Positions 51,393-60,476 of a stretch of DNA of 64,000 nt are shown piece by piece. Made by a program: the position numbers and the translations under genes. Source of the stretch: an uncultured Eubacterium sp. (GTDB taxonomy: Bacteria > Bacillota > Clostridia > Oscillospirales > Acutalibacteraceae); contig CAKTGF010000007.1 of the NCBI GenBank assembly GCA_934561395.1, forward strand, positions 12,812-76,811. Reading direction: 5' to 3'. The notes below the pieces were generated by a model, which did no database searches, was not told the origin of the DNA, and saw only the letters and a list, made by a program, of their open reading frames with translations. Numbering within the stretch: the stretch's first letter is position 1; each line of letters starts with the position of its first letter.

Positions 51393-52775
51393 TTATATCG
51401 TTTCCTCTTGGTTATTGTGCTTTCCGCCGGTTAAAATTGCGTCTGCGGCAAACACAAGCCTTTTAGCGTCGGTATTTTTTCTGAAAATTTTGCCGGGTAT
51501 TTCAATAATTGCCATAATCAGCTTGTAATAGCTGCTGTCACGGCTGTGAGGGTGCAGTGAGCCGTCCATGGCGGATAGCAACATATCGTCAATAAATTTT
51601 GTTATTTTAACATTGCCGTAATCAACAAGGCACTCACGGTCAATACCCTTTGCCAAGCCCAAGAGCTTTAATTTTTTAAAGGCGTCGTTAACCGTGGCGG
51701 TTTTTATAAACTTCAAAAACGGCGCAATTAAGGGGTACAGCCTTTGTGCATCCTCGCCGTTTAATTGCAGGGCGGTAATTCTGTCTGCAAAATCCTGTTT
51801 ATCGGTGCAATCAAGCACATTGTGCAAAAGGGCAGTGCAGTGGCTTGCAAGAAAGCTTTGAGCGTCAATCCTTTTGCCGTTTAATGTAAATTCTTTTAGG
51901 TGCTCAACACGGTATGAAAGAGTTAAATTCTCGTTTACAGTAACCCTTACCATAGGCGCAGGGTAGCCGCACAGCGAGCCGATATTAATTTCCGTAAGCT
52001 TGTTGCCCAAGGGCGAGGTGTAATCGTCCGTTCTCTGAATGTGGCTGTGGCCCACAAACATATATTTTAAGCCTCGATCGGCAAGCCTTTTTATCACCTT
52101 TTCTCTGTCGCCCACGCAGGTGCCGCCACCTGTTATAAGCGGGTTTATGTGGGGAATGAGCAGGTGGTGCTCCATGCCTATTAACAGGCAGTTATCCTGC
52201 TTTGCAAGGTCAATTTGGCGGTCAATCCACTTAAAATGCTCCTCTGTAAAGCCGGCTCTGCCCCTGCCGTTTTGGTCATCGTTCAGCGCCAAAAGCCGCA
52301 CATTGTCGCTTAGCTGCATAACATAGGAATATGTGCCCAAATGGGTTTTAAATTTGCTTATGGCGTCCCTGATTGTGTAATCGTAATAATACGGATACAG
52401 TTCCTGTGGGTTCATTGTGGGCACAGCCTTTGAAACGGTGTTGCCGTTAAAGCTCCTTGGGTTGCGGTCGCAGCACCAATCGTGGGTGGCGGTTATTAAA
52501 TACACTTTTTTGTGCTTTGTAAGGCGGTCAAGCTTTTCCTTAAATTCCTTATGGGATATTCTTTCCCCATCGTTGGTAATATCCCCTGCGATTAACACAA
52601 AATCCGTGTCGCTCCTTGCAATTTCATCAAAGGCGGCGTTTATTATTTCTTCAGTTTCTCCAAGGCATTTTTGGTCGCTGCCCGAGCGTAGCTCATACTG
52701 CCTGCCGGTTGTGCCGAGGGTTTTGGAATAATAGTGGGTGTCGGCAATGAATGTTAACTTAAGCGGCTTTTTCAT
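51393..52775 (-). CDS. Calcineurin-like metallophosphoesterase
   Basis: A 460-residue binuclear phosphoesterase. Motifs: TFIADTHYY (D-x-H), IAGDITNDGE (GD), TATHDW (variant of GNHD), GMEHH, and VGHSHIQ (GH-x-H). An additional C-terminal helical region of about 170 residues is unassigned. There is no signal peptide. It forms a two-gene unit with the HAD phosphatase upstream (9 bp gap). The substrate is unknown; phosphodiester or phosphomonoester hydrolysis is implied by the fold. Confidence 0.85.
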   Translation of the reverse strand: MKKPLKLTFIADTHYYSKTLGTTGRQYELRSGSDQKCLGETEEIINAAFDEIARSDTDFVLIAGDITNDGERISHKEFKEKLDRLTKHKKVYLITATHDWCCDRNPRSFNGNTVSKAVPTMNPQELYPYYYDYTIRDAISKFKTHLGTYSYVMQLSDNVRLLALNDDQNGRGRAGFTEEHFKWIDRQIDLAKQDNCLLIGMEHHLLIPHINPLITGGGTCVGDREKVIKRLADRGLKYMFVGHSHIQRTDDYTSPLGNKLTEINIGSLCGYPAPMVRVTVNENLTLSYRVEHLKEFTLNGKRIDAQSFLASHCTALLHNVLDCTDKQDFADRITALQLNGEDAQRLYPLIAPFLKFIKTATVNDAFKKLKLLGLAKGIDRECLVDYGNVKITKFIDDMLLSAMDGSLHPHSRDSSYYKLIMAIIEIPGKIFRKNTDAKRLVFAADAILTGGKHNNQEETI

Positions 52776-52784
52776 AATAAATCC

Positions 52785-53351
52785 TTACTTTATCTGTTCG
52801 ATTTTGCTGCCTGTTACAAGGAAAACATGGTCTGCAATATCCATCATGGGTTTGTCGTTCATTGAATCGGTGTAAAAATTGTCAATATGGGCGTTGGGGT
52901 AAAGCTTATTGAAAATTTTTACCTTATTGTCAAGAAAGCAAAGCCTTACAAACTTGCCGGTTTTCTTGTCAATTGAGGAGCCCACATAGTTTTTAACCCC
53001 GATTTCCGGCATTATGCCGTCAAGCAAAAAATCCGTTGTGCCTGAAACAATAATATCGTCTTCCTTTTTAACCTTTGCATACCAGGGCTTTATTTTATGG
53101 CGGTTTTCATCCCAAAATTTCTTGACCGATTCGTCAATATTTTCAACATTTACATAATATCCCTCTAAAAAACCTGCATATTCCTCAATTGCCTTTTCAA
53201 CGGTAAAAAGGTGAAATTTGTCTTTAAAAGCAATGTAAAGGAGCTTTGGAATGTATTTCCAAATTCTGCGGTCGGTTTTCACAAAATAAAGTATAAAATC
53301 AACCAGCGTTTCTCCGTCATATATAGTGTTGTCAAAATCATAAACATTCAT
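52785..53351 (-). CDS. HAD-IB family phosphatase (SerB-like)
   Basis: A 188-residue haloacid dehalogenase-type phosphatase. Motif I is YDFDNTIYDG (nucleophile Asp), motif II is IIVSGTTDF, and motif IV is FYTDSMNDKPMM. The helical cap between motifs I and II places it with phosphoserine phosphatase-like and GlmP-like enzymes. The start at 53351 follows AGGGTG; ten extra upstream residues are not needed. Probable function: a small phosphomonoesterase of unknown substrate. It has its own promoter, divergent from nadB. Confidence 0.85.
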   Translation of the reverse strand: MNVYDFDNTIYDGETLVDFILYFVKTDRRIWKYIPKLLYIAFKDKFHLFTVEKAIEEYAGFLEGYYVNVENIDESVKKFWDENRHKIKPWYAKVKKEDDIIVSGTTDFLLDGIMPEIGVKNYVGSSIDKKTGKFVRLCFLDNKVKIFNKLYPNAHIDNFYTDSMNDKPMMDIADHVFLVTGSKIEQIK

Positions 53352-53367
53352 TTTTATCACCCTATAC

Positions 53368-53396
53368 ATTATAACACACAATTTTATGGGTGTAAA
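53368..53396 (-). promoter_or_regulatory. Promoter of the HAD phosphatase gene
   Basis: On the minus strand, TTTACA, 17 bp, TATAAT with TG one base before the -10. It is back to back with the nadB promoter, only 4 bp between the two -35 boxes. Confidence 0.65.
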
Positions 53397-53400
53397 TCTA

Positions 53401-53429
53401 TTGACTTTGGTTTAAAAAAAATATATATT
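53401..53429 (+). promoter_or_regulatory. nadB promoter
   Basis: TTGACT, 17 bp, TATATT. Any regulator bound between it and the divergent promoter would control both units. Confidence 0.6.
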
Positions 53430-53487
53430 AGAATAAGTATAGTTAAAAACTGTGCAAATTTTTACTTTATATATGGTAGAAGACGTT

Positions 53488-54813
53488 ATGGAAAAAGGAA
53501 ATTATATTAAAACAGACACAGTGGTTGTCGGCTCGGGGGTTGCCGGCGTGTTTGCCGCTTTGTGCCTGCCTGAGGACAGAGATATTCTCGTTATCACTAA
53601 AGACGAATTAAAGGAATGTGATTCATACCTTGCCCAGGGCGGAGTGTGCGTTCTAAAAAGCATTGACGATTTTAATTGCTATTTTGAGGACACCATGAAG
53701 GCAGGACATTATGAAAATAACCCTGAATCGGTGAGAATTATGATTGAATCCTCCCGTGATGTTATCGGCACCCTTATTGATTTGGGCGTTAAGTTTGATA
53801 CGGATGACGAAGGGGAGTATGATTATACAAGAGAGGGTGCTCACAGGCAAAACCGTATTCTCCATCATAAGGATGAAACCGGCAAGGAAATTACAGCAAC
53901 CCTGCTGCAAATTGCAATGCAGCGCAAAAACATTACATTTGTTACCCAAACAACAATGATTGATTTTATTGAGCGTGACAATAAGTGCTACGGCATTGTT
54001 TGCGAGGATGAGTTCGGCGAAATGGGCGCAATTATTGCCCACGATGTTATTCTTGCCACAGGCGGAATCGGCGGCTTGTTCCTTAATTCAACAAATTTCC
54101 CCCACATTACAGGGGACAGTTTTGCACTCAGCCTAAAGCACGGCGTTGAGCTGCAGGATATTAACTACATTCAAATTCATCCCACAACCCTTTACAGCAA
54201 AAAGAAGGGCAGGCGCTTTCTTATCAGCGAAAGCGTAAGGGGCGAGGGTGCAATACTCCTTAACGAAAAGGGCGAGCGCTTTACAGACGAGCTCCAGCCC
54301 AGGGATGTTGTTACCAACGCCATTGTTGAGGAAGAAAAGAAATTCGGCACAGACCATGTGTATTTAACCCTTCCCAATATGACAAGCGAGCAGGCAAAAA
54401 AGCGCTTTCCCAATATTTTTGACGCTTGCATGGAGGAGGGCTACGATATAACCAAGGATATGGTGCCCATTACCCCGGCACAGCATTATATGATGGGCGG
54501 CGTTAAGACAGATGTTAACGGCTTAACATCAATGCAGTATTTATATGCCGCAGGGGAAACCGCCTGCAACGGCGTTCACGGCAAAAACAGGCTTGCATCA
54601 AACTCACTGCTTGAAAGCCTTGTTTTCGCAAAGCGTGCCGCCGATTATATTGCAAACGACAAATCCGTTAAGGATGACGATTACCCCGAGGTTGACCTGG
54701 AGTCGTACCCTGAAAAATCGGTAAGAGAAAAGCAGTTTAAAAAGCTTATTATGGATGAAATTAAAAGAAAGGACGAGGACTTCTATGCTAAATGGTGTGA
54801 CAATGAAGATTAA
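53488..54813 (+). CDS. nadB: L-aspartate oxidase
   Basis: A 441-residue FAD enzyme converting L-aspartate to iminoaspartate for NAD synthesis. In anaerobes it uses fumarate as electron acceptor. FAD site VVVGSGVAGVFAALCLPE; active-site blocks YLAQGGVCV, IQIHPTTLY, SESVRGEGAIL, HYMMGGVKTD and NRLASNSLLESLVFAKR. It is about 100 residues shorter than the E. coli enzyme, lacking most of the C-terminal helical domain. The start at 53488 gives the normal N-terminus, but the ribosome site is weak (GAAGA); an ATG at 53473 is possible. It overlaps nadC. nadA is not in the window. Confidence 0.92.
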   Translation: MEKGNYIKTDTVVVGSGVAGVFAALCLPEDRDILVITKDELKECDSYLAQGGVCVLKSIDDFNCYFEDTMKAGHYENNPESVRIMIESSRDVIGTLIDLGVKFDTDDEGEYDYTREGAHRQNRILHHKDETGKEITATLLQIAMQRKNITFVTQTTMIDFIERDNKCYGIVCEDEFGEMGAIIAHDVILATGGIGGLFLNSTNFPHITGDSFALSLKHGVELQDINYIQIHPTTLYSKKKGRRFLISESVRGEGAILLNEKGERFTDELQPRDVVTNAIVEEEKKFGTDHVYLTLPNMTSEQAKKRFPNIFDACMEEGYDITKDMVPITPAQHYMMGGVKTDVNGLTSMQYLYAAGETACNGVHGKNRLASNSLLESLVFAKRAADYIANDKSVKDDDYPEVDLESYPEKSVREKQFKKLIMDEIKRKDEDFYAKWCDNED

Positions 54814-55642
54814 TGTTGACGATTATATTCTCAACACACTTAAAGAGGACATTACCTCGGAGGATGTTAGCACAAATGCGGTTATGCCCGAGGATAAGCA
54901 GGGCAAGGCTGACTTGATTTGCAAGCAGGACGGCATACTTTGCGGCCTTGAGGTTTTTGTGAGAACCTTTGAGCTCCTTGATAAAACAAGCCGCTTTGAA
55001 ACAAGCTATAAGGACGGCGATAAGGTCTGCAAGGGCGATGTTATCGGCGTTATCTACGGCGATGTTAAGGCAATCCTTTCAGGGGAAAGAACCGCACTTA
55101 ACTATCTTCAGCGTATGAGCGGCATTGCAACAATGACAAGGGAATACATGAATGAACTTAAGGGTTACAGCACCGTTTTGCTTGACACAAGAAAAACCAC
55201 TCCCAACATGCGCCCCTTTGAAAAGGAGGCTGTAAGGGTGGGCGGTGCCACCAACCACAGATACAACCTTTCAGACGGTGTTCTTTTAAAGGATAACCAC
55301 ATCGGTGCAGCGGGCTCTGTTACCAAGGCTATCGAAATGGCAAGGGCTTATGCCCCCTTTGTTCGCAAAATAGAGATTGAAACCGAAACTCTTGATCAGG
55401 TTAAGGAGGCGGTTGAAGCAGGCGCCGATATAATTATGCTTGATAATATGGATAACGAAACCATGAAAAAGGCGGTTGCGTTAATTGACGGCAGGGCGCA
55501 AACAGAGTGCTCGGGCAATGTTACCAAGGAAAGGCTTAAGGAAATTGCTCAGGTGGGCGTTGACTTTGTTTCTTGCGGAGCGTTAACACATTCTGCGCCG
55601 ATTATGGATGTCAGCCTTAAGAATTTGACTGTAATTGATTAA
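54785..55642 (+). CDS. nadC: Nicotinate-nucleotide pyrophosphorylase (carboxylating)
   Basis: A 285-residue quinolinate phosphoribosyltransferase making nicotinate mononucleotide from quinolinate and PRPP. Family motifs: LNYLQRMSGIATMTREY, LLDTRKTTPNMRPFEKEAVRVGG (shown in part), HRYNLSDGVLLKDNH and IEIETETLDQ. The start at 54785 is preferred because GAGG sits 6 bases upstream; the ATG at 54803, nearer to the usual family start, has no good site. Either way it begins inside nadB, so the two are coupled. Confidence 0.94.
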   Translation: MLNGVTMKINVDDYILNTLKEDITSEDVSTNAVMPEDKQGKADLICKQDGILCGLEVFVRTFELLDKTSRFETSYKDGDKVCKGDVIGVIYGDVKAILSGERTALNYLQRMSGIATMTREYMNELKGYSTVLLDTRKTTPNMRPFEKEAVRVGGATNHRYNLSDGVLLKDNHIGAAGSVTKAIEMARAYAPFVRKIEIETETLDQVKEAVEAGADIIMLDNMDNETMKKAVALIDGRAQTECSGNVTKERLKEIAQVGVDFVSCGALTHSAPIMDVSLKNLTVID

Positions 55643-55656
55643 GGAGGCTTTATAAA

Positions 55657-56430
55657 ATGCTATTTAAACCCGAATATGACGAAAACGGAAAAAAGATTCT
55701 TTGCCAAATGAACGGCGTTAATTCGGAAATGCTAATGGATATTTATGTTAAAAAGCTTAAAAAGGGCGAGGAACTTGCAATTAACGAGGATAAAAACGAG
55801 TGTGCGGTTCTTCTTCTTTCAGGCAAGGTTAACTTTACCGTTGGCAACGCAATTAATGAGGATTGCAAGCGTGCAAATCCTTTCCAAAAAACACCTTACG
55901 CTGTGCATTTTTCACACGGCACACCTGCAAAAATTACCGCACTTGAGGACAGTGAGGTTTTGGTGCAGATGACTGATAACGAAAAAACCTGGGAGCCTGT
56001 ATTCTATAACCCGGATAATTGCCTTTATCAGGAATTCGGCAAGGGTCAGTGGAATGGCACCGGCCACAGAATTGTTTCAACAATGTTCGATTTGGATAAT
56101 GCGCCATACTCAAATATGGTTATGGGCGAGGTGTTTAACCAACCAGGCCGTTGGTCGTCATATCCTCCTCATCATCATCCCCAGCCGGAGCTTTACTATT
56201 ATCAGTTTGACCATCCGGAGGGCTTTGGTGCAGGCTTCGAGGGCAACACCCCGTATAAAACAGAAAACGGCAGCTGTCTTTGCATAAGGGGCGGCAACGC
56301 TCATCAGCAGGTTACCGCACCGGGCTATGAAATGTATTATGTTTGGCTGATTCGCCATCTTGACGGCGACCCATGGGATAAAACAAGAATTTATGTTCCC
56401 GAATATGAATGGCTTGCAAATGCCGATTAA
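55657..56430 (+). CDS. IolB-like 5-deoxy-glucuronate isomerase-family protein
   Basis: A 257-residue double-cupin protein. The second cupin carries the metal motif YPPHHHPQPELYYYQF, and HQQVTAPGYEMYYVW supplies the last ligand, as in IolB/KduI. IolB isomerises 5-deoxy-glucuronate in inositol breakdown. No other iol genes (iolC, D, E, G) are present here, so either it acts elsewhere in the pathway or it has another sugar substrate. It follows nadC by 14 bp with AAGGAGG at the start, so it is cotranscribed with the NAD genes and the alcohol dehydrogenase. Confidence 0.85.
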   Translation: MLFKPEYDENGKKILCQMNGVNSEMLMDIYVKKLKKGEELAINEDKNECAVLLLSGKVNFTVGNAINEDCKRANPFQKTPYAVHFSHGTPAKITALEDSEVLVQMTDNEKTWEPVFYNPDNCLYQEFGKGQWNGTGHRIVSTMFDLDNAPYSNMVMGEVFNQPGRWSSYPPHHHPQPELYYYQFDHPEGFGAGFEGNTPYKTENGSCLCIRGGNAHQQVTAPGYEMYYVWLIRHLDGDPWDKTRIYVPEYEWLANAD

Positions 56431-56439
56431 GGAGTAGCT

Positions 56440-57510
56440 ATGAGTGTGATTTTGGAAAATTACACGGATATTGAAAGGGTTTTTGAACAATTAAATGTTC
56501 AAAAGCCTTTTCTTTGCTGTGGAAAAAGCTTTCAAAAAACGAAAGCCTTTGAATATATTAAAAAATTTAACCCCGTAATTTTTGACAGCATCAGACCCAA
56601 TCCCCGTTTTGAGGATATGGTTGACGCCGCAAATATTTTTAAAGCCAAAGACTGTGATTTTATGATAGCCGCAGGTGGCGGCTCTCCTATGGACAGTGCA
56701 AAAATGATTAGGCTTATGGCAACAAATGATATGTCAACCTGCCTTGCCGAGCCTATGAAAAATAACGATATTAAGGCGCTGTTTATCCCCACCACCTCCG
56801 GAACTGGCAGTGAGGCCACAAAAACTTCGGTTTTTTACATTAACGAAAATGAAAAGATAAGCATTTCAAATTATGATTTTATACCCAATTACGTAATTTT
56901 TGACGAAACCTTGCTTGAAACCGTGCCTTTATACCAAAGAAAGTGCACCTGTCTTGACGCCCTGTGCCATGCTATTGAAAGTTTTTGGAGCGTAAAGGCA
57001 ACAGATGAAAGCCGGGAGTATGCCCAAAATGCCATAAAACTGTTTTTTGAGGCTAAAGATGGCTATATGAAAAACGAGGCCGCCGACAACAGAAAAATGC
57101 TTATGGCTTCCTACTACGGAGGCAAGGCAATTAACATTACCGGCACAACTGCAGGCCACGCAATGTGCTATAACATTACAATGAACTGCTCAACCGCCCA
57201 CGGCCACTCTGTTGCGGCAGGGCTTTCCAAAATATGGGAATATATGCTTGGGCATAACGATAATGTTAACGATAAAAGGGGCAGAGATTATGTGTTAAGC
57301 AATTTTAAAGCCCTGGATGATATGATGAACGGCAACGCTTTAAAAACCTTTAACGGCTTGATTGAGGAGTTTGAGTTAAAGCCGCCGAGAGCGGATGAGG
57401 GTATGATAGCCGACTTCGTTTCAAGGGTGGATGTGCAGCGGCTTACAAATAACCCCACGGTGCTTACAGCCCCGGAGGTTGCCCAAATATACAGTAAAAT
57501 TTTGCTATAA
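56440..57510 (+). CDS. Iron-containing alcohol dehydrogenase, phosphonoacetaldehyde reductase-like
   Basis: A 356-residue group III alcohol dehydrogenase. NAD site GGGSPMDSAK, then PTTSGTGSEATKTSV and metal ligands in DALCHAIES, GTTAGHAMCYN and TAHGHSVAAG. The overall pattern resembles proteins annotated as phosphonoacetaldehyde reductase, but no phosphonate gene (ppm, ppd) is nearby, so that label is weak. An aldehyde derived from the preceding sugar isomerase step is another possibility. It starts 9 bp after the IolB-like gene (GGAG) and ends the nadB unit; I see no strong terminator after it. Confidence 0.85.
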   Translation: MSVILENYTDIERVFEQLNVQKPFLCCGKSFQKTKAFEYIKKFNPVIFDSIRPNPRFEDMVDAANIFKAKDCDFMIAAGGGSPMDSAKMIRLMATNDMSTCLAEPMKNNDIKALFIPTTSGTGSEATKTSVFYINENEKISISNYDFIPNYVIFDETLLETVPLYQRKCTCLDALCHAIESFWSVKATDESREYAQNAIKLFFEAKDGYMKNEAADNRKMLMASYYGGKAINITGTTAGHAMCYNITMNCSTAHGHSVAAGLSKIWEYMLGHNDNVNDKRGRDYVLSNFKALDDMMNGNALKTFNGLIEEFELKPPRADEGMIADFVSRVDVQRLTNNPTVLTAPEVAQIYSKILL

Positions 57511-57544
57511 TTTTTAATAACCTATAAACAACAAAAATAATTTG

Positions 57545-57573
57545 TTGCTAAGTACCCTTGTTTATAGTATAAT
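57545..57573 (+). promoter_or_regulatory. Promoter of the 635-residue membrane protein gene
   Basis: TTGCTA, 17 bp, TATAAT, 31 bp before the ATG at 57605. Confidence 0.6.
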
Positions 57574-57604
57574 TAAAACACCATTTAAGACAGGAGAATA
57601 ATAT

Positions 57605-59512
57605 ATGAGTGATAAAATTCCTAATATGGATTATGACGCTGACGAAGTTATCGAAAACTTCAAGTCAAAATTCAAATGGCCTTCAAAGGATGATGTTGAG
57701 GTTGTGGTTGCACCACCAAAGCTTCCTTTAAAACTGCTTATTTCAGCACTTATTACCTTGGTTTTGGGCTTTGGCTTATACTATATGCTCATTCCCGCAT
57801 TTAATTTAAAAACAACCGATTTTTATGTGTTTGTTGTTGCGCTTATTGCAATTTTCTGGGCATCCTTTTATATGCTCTGCGGCGCAAGAAAAAAGGTTGA
57901 AAGACGAGAGTATGTCAAGAAAAAATCAATTGTGCCACTGATTATAGTGGGTGTGCTTTTGGTAGTAATGGCAGTGGGCTATGTTGTGGGCTGCACCCTT
58001 TTCAGGGCAAAGGATTATGCCGAGCTTATGCCTGTTAACAGCAATGCCGATTTCAGCGAGGATTTTGCCGATGTTAATTATGACGAGGTTCCTCAGCTTG
58101 ACAGCCAAACCTCCGCAGTTCTTGCCGACCAGGAGCTGGGCTCACTTGATGAATATAAGAGCCAATATGTTGTTTCTTCAACATCCACACAAATTAACTT
58201 TACCGGCTCCGTTAAGGATAAGCGCACCGGCGAAATTAAGCAGTTTACAGACGACCACCCCTGCCGTGTTGCTTATCTTGAATATGTTGATGTGTTCAAG
58301 TGGTTTAATAACACTAAAGACGGCCTTCCCGCATATATGCTTATTGACCTTGTTACACAGGATGTGACCGTTGTTGACTGCGTTGACCAATTCGGCGAGG
58401 GCATTAAGTATTCCCCCACAGAGTTGTTTAACGAAAAACTTGTTCGTCATCTTCGTTTTCAGTATCCTCAAGCAATTATGGATACCTCTAATTTTGAAAT
58501 TGACAATCAGGGTCACCCCTATTGGATTACCCCTGTTTTAGACAAAACCATCGGCTTGTTCGGCGGTGCGGATGTTAAGGGCGTTATTATTACAGACGCA
58601 CTTAACGGCAAAAGCGATTATTACAGCATTGACACTGTAAAAACCAGCAGCGACCTTGAGTGGATTGATGTTGTTTACAGCGAGGATTTAATTATTAACC
58701 AATATAACTATTACGGCAAGCTTTCAGGCGGTTTTTGGAACTCCATTTTCTTCCAAAACGATGTTAATGTTACCTCAAACGGCACCGGAATGATTACACT
58801 TGGCAACGATGTTTGGGTTTACACAGGCGTTACCTCATCAAAATCAGACGCATCAAACTTCGGTTTCATACTTTGCAACCAGCGTACTAAGGAAACAAAG
58901 TATTATAAAAACGGCGGTTCTATGGAAACCTCTGCAATGGAATCCGCAAGGGACGCTGTTCAAAACTACGGCTATAGCGCAACTTTCCCGATTTTGCTTG
59001 ATATCGGCGGTCAGCCCACATACTTTATGTCACTTTACGGCGACGGCTACACCATTAAGGGCTACGCTTATGTAAACCTGAGCGATAAAACAATTGTTGG
59101 TTACTCGCTTATCGAGTCTAAAAAAGAGGTAGCTCTTACCAAAGCAAGGGATACCTATATTGAAGCTCTTTCCGATAAGGGCAAGATTGACAACGAGGTA
59201 GCTACGGAAATTATTAATGATGAAAATGTAACCGACGGCGGCGACGATTCTCAAACCGATACCAAGCCGGAGGATAACTCGGCGGCTCAGGAGGATAAAA
59301 ACACAGTAACCGCAAAGGTAACCGATATTAAAACCTCTGTTAATGACGGCAACACAATTTTCTATTTACAGCTTAATGACAAATATTATTATATTGCCGT
59401 TAACGATTGTATGGATGTGCTTTTGGTTGAAAAGGGCGACAGCGTTACCGTAACCTTTGACAGTAACGACGGCACCTTTGTTAAGGCTAAAACAGTTAAG
59501 GTTAACAGCTAA
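57605..59512 (+). CDS. Large membrane protein of unknown function with C-terminal OB-like domain
   Basis: A 635-residue protein I do not recognise. Cytoplasmic N-terminus (1-42), three membrane helices (about 43-64, 73-92, 108-130), then a long extracytoplasmic region. The middle (about 185-480) has the look of a beta-rich enzyme-like or binding domain with HPYWITPVLDKTIGLFGG and LDIGGQPTYFMSLYG. An acidic linker (about 540-565, GGDDSQTDTKPEDN) leads to an 75-residue beta domain (VTAKVTDIKTSV...VTVTFDS) that resembles a small OB-like barrel. AGGAG precedes the ATG. It is transcribed alone. The length and quality of the frame leave no doubt it is a gene. Confidence 0.75.
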   Translation: MSDKIPNMDYDADEVIENFKSKFKWPSKDDVEVVVAPPKLPLKLLISALITLVLGFGLYYMLIPAFNLKTTDFYVFVVALIAIFWASFYMLCGARKKVERREYVKKKSIVPLIIVGVLLVVMAVGYVVGCTLFRAKDYAELMPVNSNADFSEDFADVNYDEVPQLDSQTSAVLADQELGSLDEYKSQYVVSSTSTQINFTGSVKDKRTGEIKQFTDDHPCRVAYLEYVDVFKWFNNTKDGLPAYMLIDLVTQDVTVVDCVDQFGEGIKYSPTELFNEKLVRHLRFQYPQAIMDTSNFEIDNQGHPYWITPVLDKTIGLFGGADVKGVIITDALNGKSDYYSIDTVKTSSDLEWIDVVYSEDLIINQYNYYGKLSGGFWNSIFFQNDVNVTSNGTGMITLGNDVWVYTGVTSSKSDASNFGFILCNQRTKETKYYKNGGSMETSAMESARDAVQNYGYSATFPILLDIGGQPTYFMSLYGDGYTIKGYAYVNLSDKTIVGYSLIESKKEVALTKARDTYIEALSDKGKIDNEVATEIINDENVTDGGDDSQTDTKPEDNSAAQEDKNTVTAKVTDIKTSVNDGNTIFYLQLNDKYYYIAVNDCMDVLLVEKGDSVTVTFDSNDGTFVKAKTVKVNS

Positions 59513-59524
59513 AACTGCATAATA

Positions 59525-59558
59525 AAAGGGATTGACCCGTTTTAACAGGTCAATCCCT
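59525..59558. terminator. Bidirectional terminator between the 635-residue and patatin genes
   Basis: AAGGGATTGACC / GGTCAATCCCTT with a 10-base loop and A/T runs on both sides. Confidence 0.85.
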
Positions 59559-59562
59559 TATT

Positions 59563-60408
59563 TTATTTCTCTAAAAATGCTTTTACTTTATCTATGGATT
59601 CCAAGCCGTGGCGATAGCCCAGCTGATAAATGCTTTCAAGCTTGGAAATATTCTTTTCAAGGCTGGGGCAATTCAGCGGTGCAGAGGGCTGAATAACCAG
59701 TGCGCAGCCCTTTTCTTCCATATCGTGCACAAAGTCAAGCTGTTCGTTATACATAATATGGCGGTTTGCCATGGCTTTTGCAACATTTGGATATTTTTTC
59801 ATAACCTTTGTGAACTTGGGCTTAATTGGCGTTTTTCTGTATCCCCTGTGCTGGGTTAAAACGCAAACACATTTTTCGCAGCCGTCGTCAAAGGCTCTTT
59901 CAAGAGGAATGGAATCAACTAAGCCGCCGTCATAGTAAAGCTGACCGCCTATTTCAACGCCCTTTGTAACAATGGGCATCGAGCAGCTTGCCCTGATTTC
60001 CGGGCAGCCTCTCAGCCTTAAGGTTTTGGGGTACATATATTCTGCCTTGCCTGTTGCGGCATTTGTAACAACGCAGCACAAAACGCTGCCTGAATTTTCG
60101 AATACGTCCTGGTCAAGGGGATACATATCATAGCTCAGCTCGTTAAAAATCCATTCGCTGCCTAAAAATTCCCCCTCCTTAAGCAGGTTGCCTATACCCA
60201 TATATTTTTTGCTTTGCACAGAATTGATCAGCACATCATGCTGGCGATGAATGCATTTGCCTAAAAACGATGCACCGTGGCAGCTGCCGGCGGAAACGCC
60301 GATTACATAGGGAAAAGTTATATCGTTTTCCATAAAAGCGTCAAGCACGCCACTGGTGTAAATTCCTCTTGAGCCACCGCCCTCAAGCACCAGACCGGAT
60401 GAATACAT
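59563..60408 (-). CDS. Patatin-like phospholipase
   Basis: A 281-residue lipid acyl hydrolase of the RssA/YjjU type. Oxyanion motif GLVLEGGGSRGIYTSGVL, nucleophile elbow GVSAGSCHG (Ser), and catalytic Asp in YYDGGLVDSIP. No signal peptide. It probably hydrolyses phospholipids or acyl esters inside the cell. GGAGG precedes the ATG. A GC-rich hairpin (60441-60459) separates it from the small membrane protein gene upstream. Confidence 0.92.
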   Translation of the reverse strand: MYSSGLVLEGGGSRGIYTSGVLDAFMENDITFPYVIGVSAGSCHGASFLGKCIHRQHDVLINSVQSKKYMGIGNLLKEGEFLGSEWIFNELSYDMYPLDQDVFENSGSVLCCVVTNAATGKAEYMYPKTLRLRGCPEIRASCSMPIVTKGVEIGGQLYYDGGLVDSIPLERAFDDGCEKCVCVLTQHRGYRKTPIKPKFTKVMKKYPNVAKAMANRHIMYNEQLDFVHDMEEKGCALVIQPSAPLNCPSLEKNISKLESIYQLGYRHGLESIDKVKAFLEK

Positions 60409-60440
60409 AAGTTAACCTCCAAAATCCTACAAAATGAAAT

Positions 60441-60459
60441 GGGCGGCTTTGAGCCGCCC
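60441..60459 (-). terminator. GC-rich hairpin after the small membrane protein gene
   Basis: GGGCGGC / GCCGCCC with a short loop, then ATTTCATTTT on the minus strand. Weak U-run, so read-through into the patatin gene is possible. Confidence 0.55.
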
Positions 60460-60476
60460 GTGTCTTTAAGTATTAA

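Noticed and set aside
56440..57510. Phosphonate metabolism from the phosphonoacetaldehyde reductase-like dehydrogenase
   Set aside because: No phosphoenolpyruvate mutase or decarboxylase gene is in the window, and the family resemblance alone is not specific.
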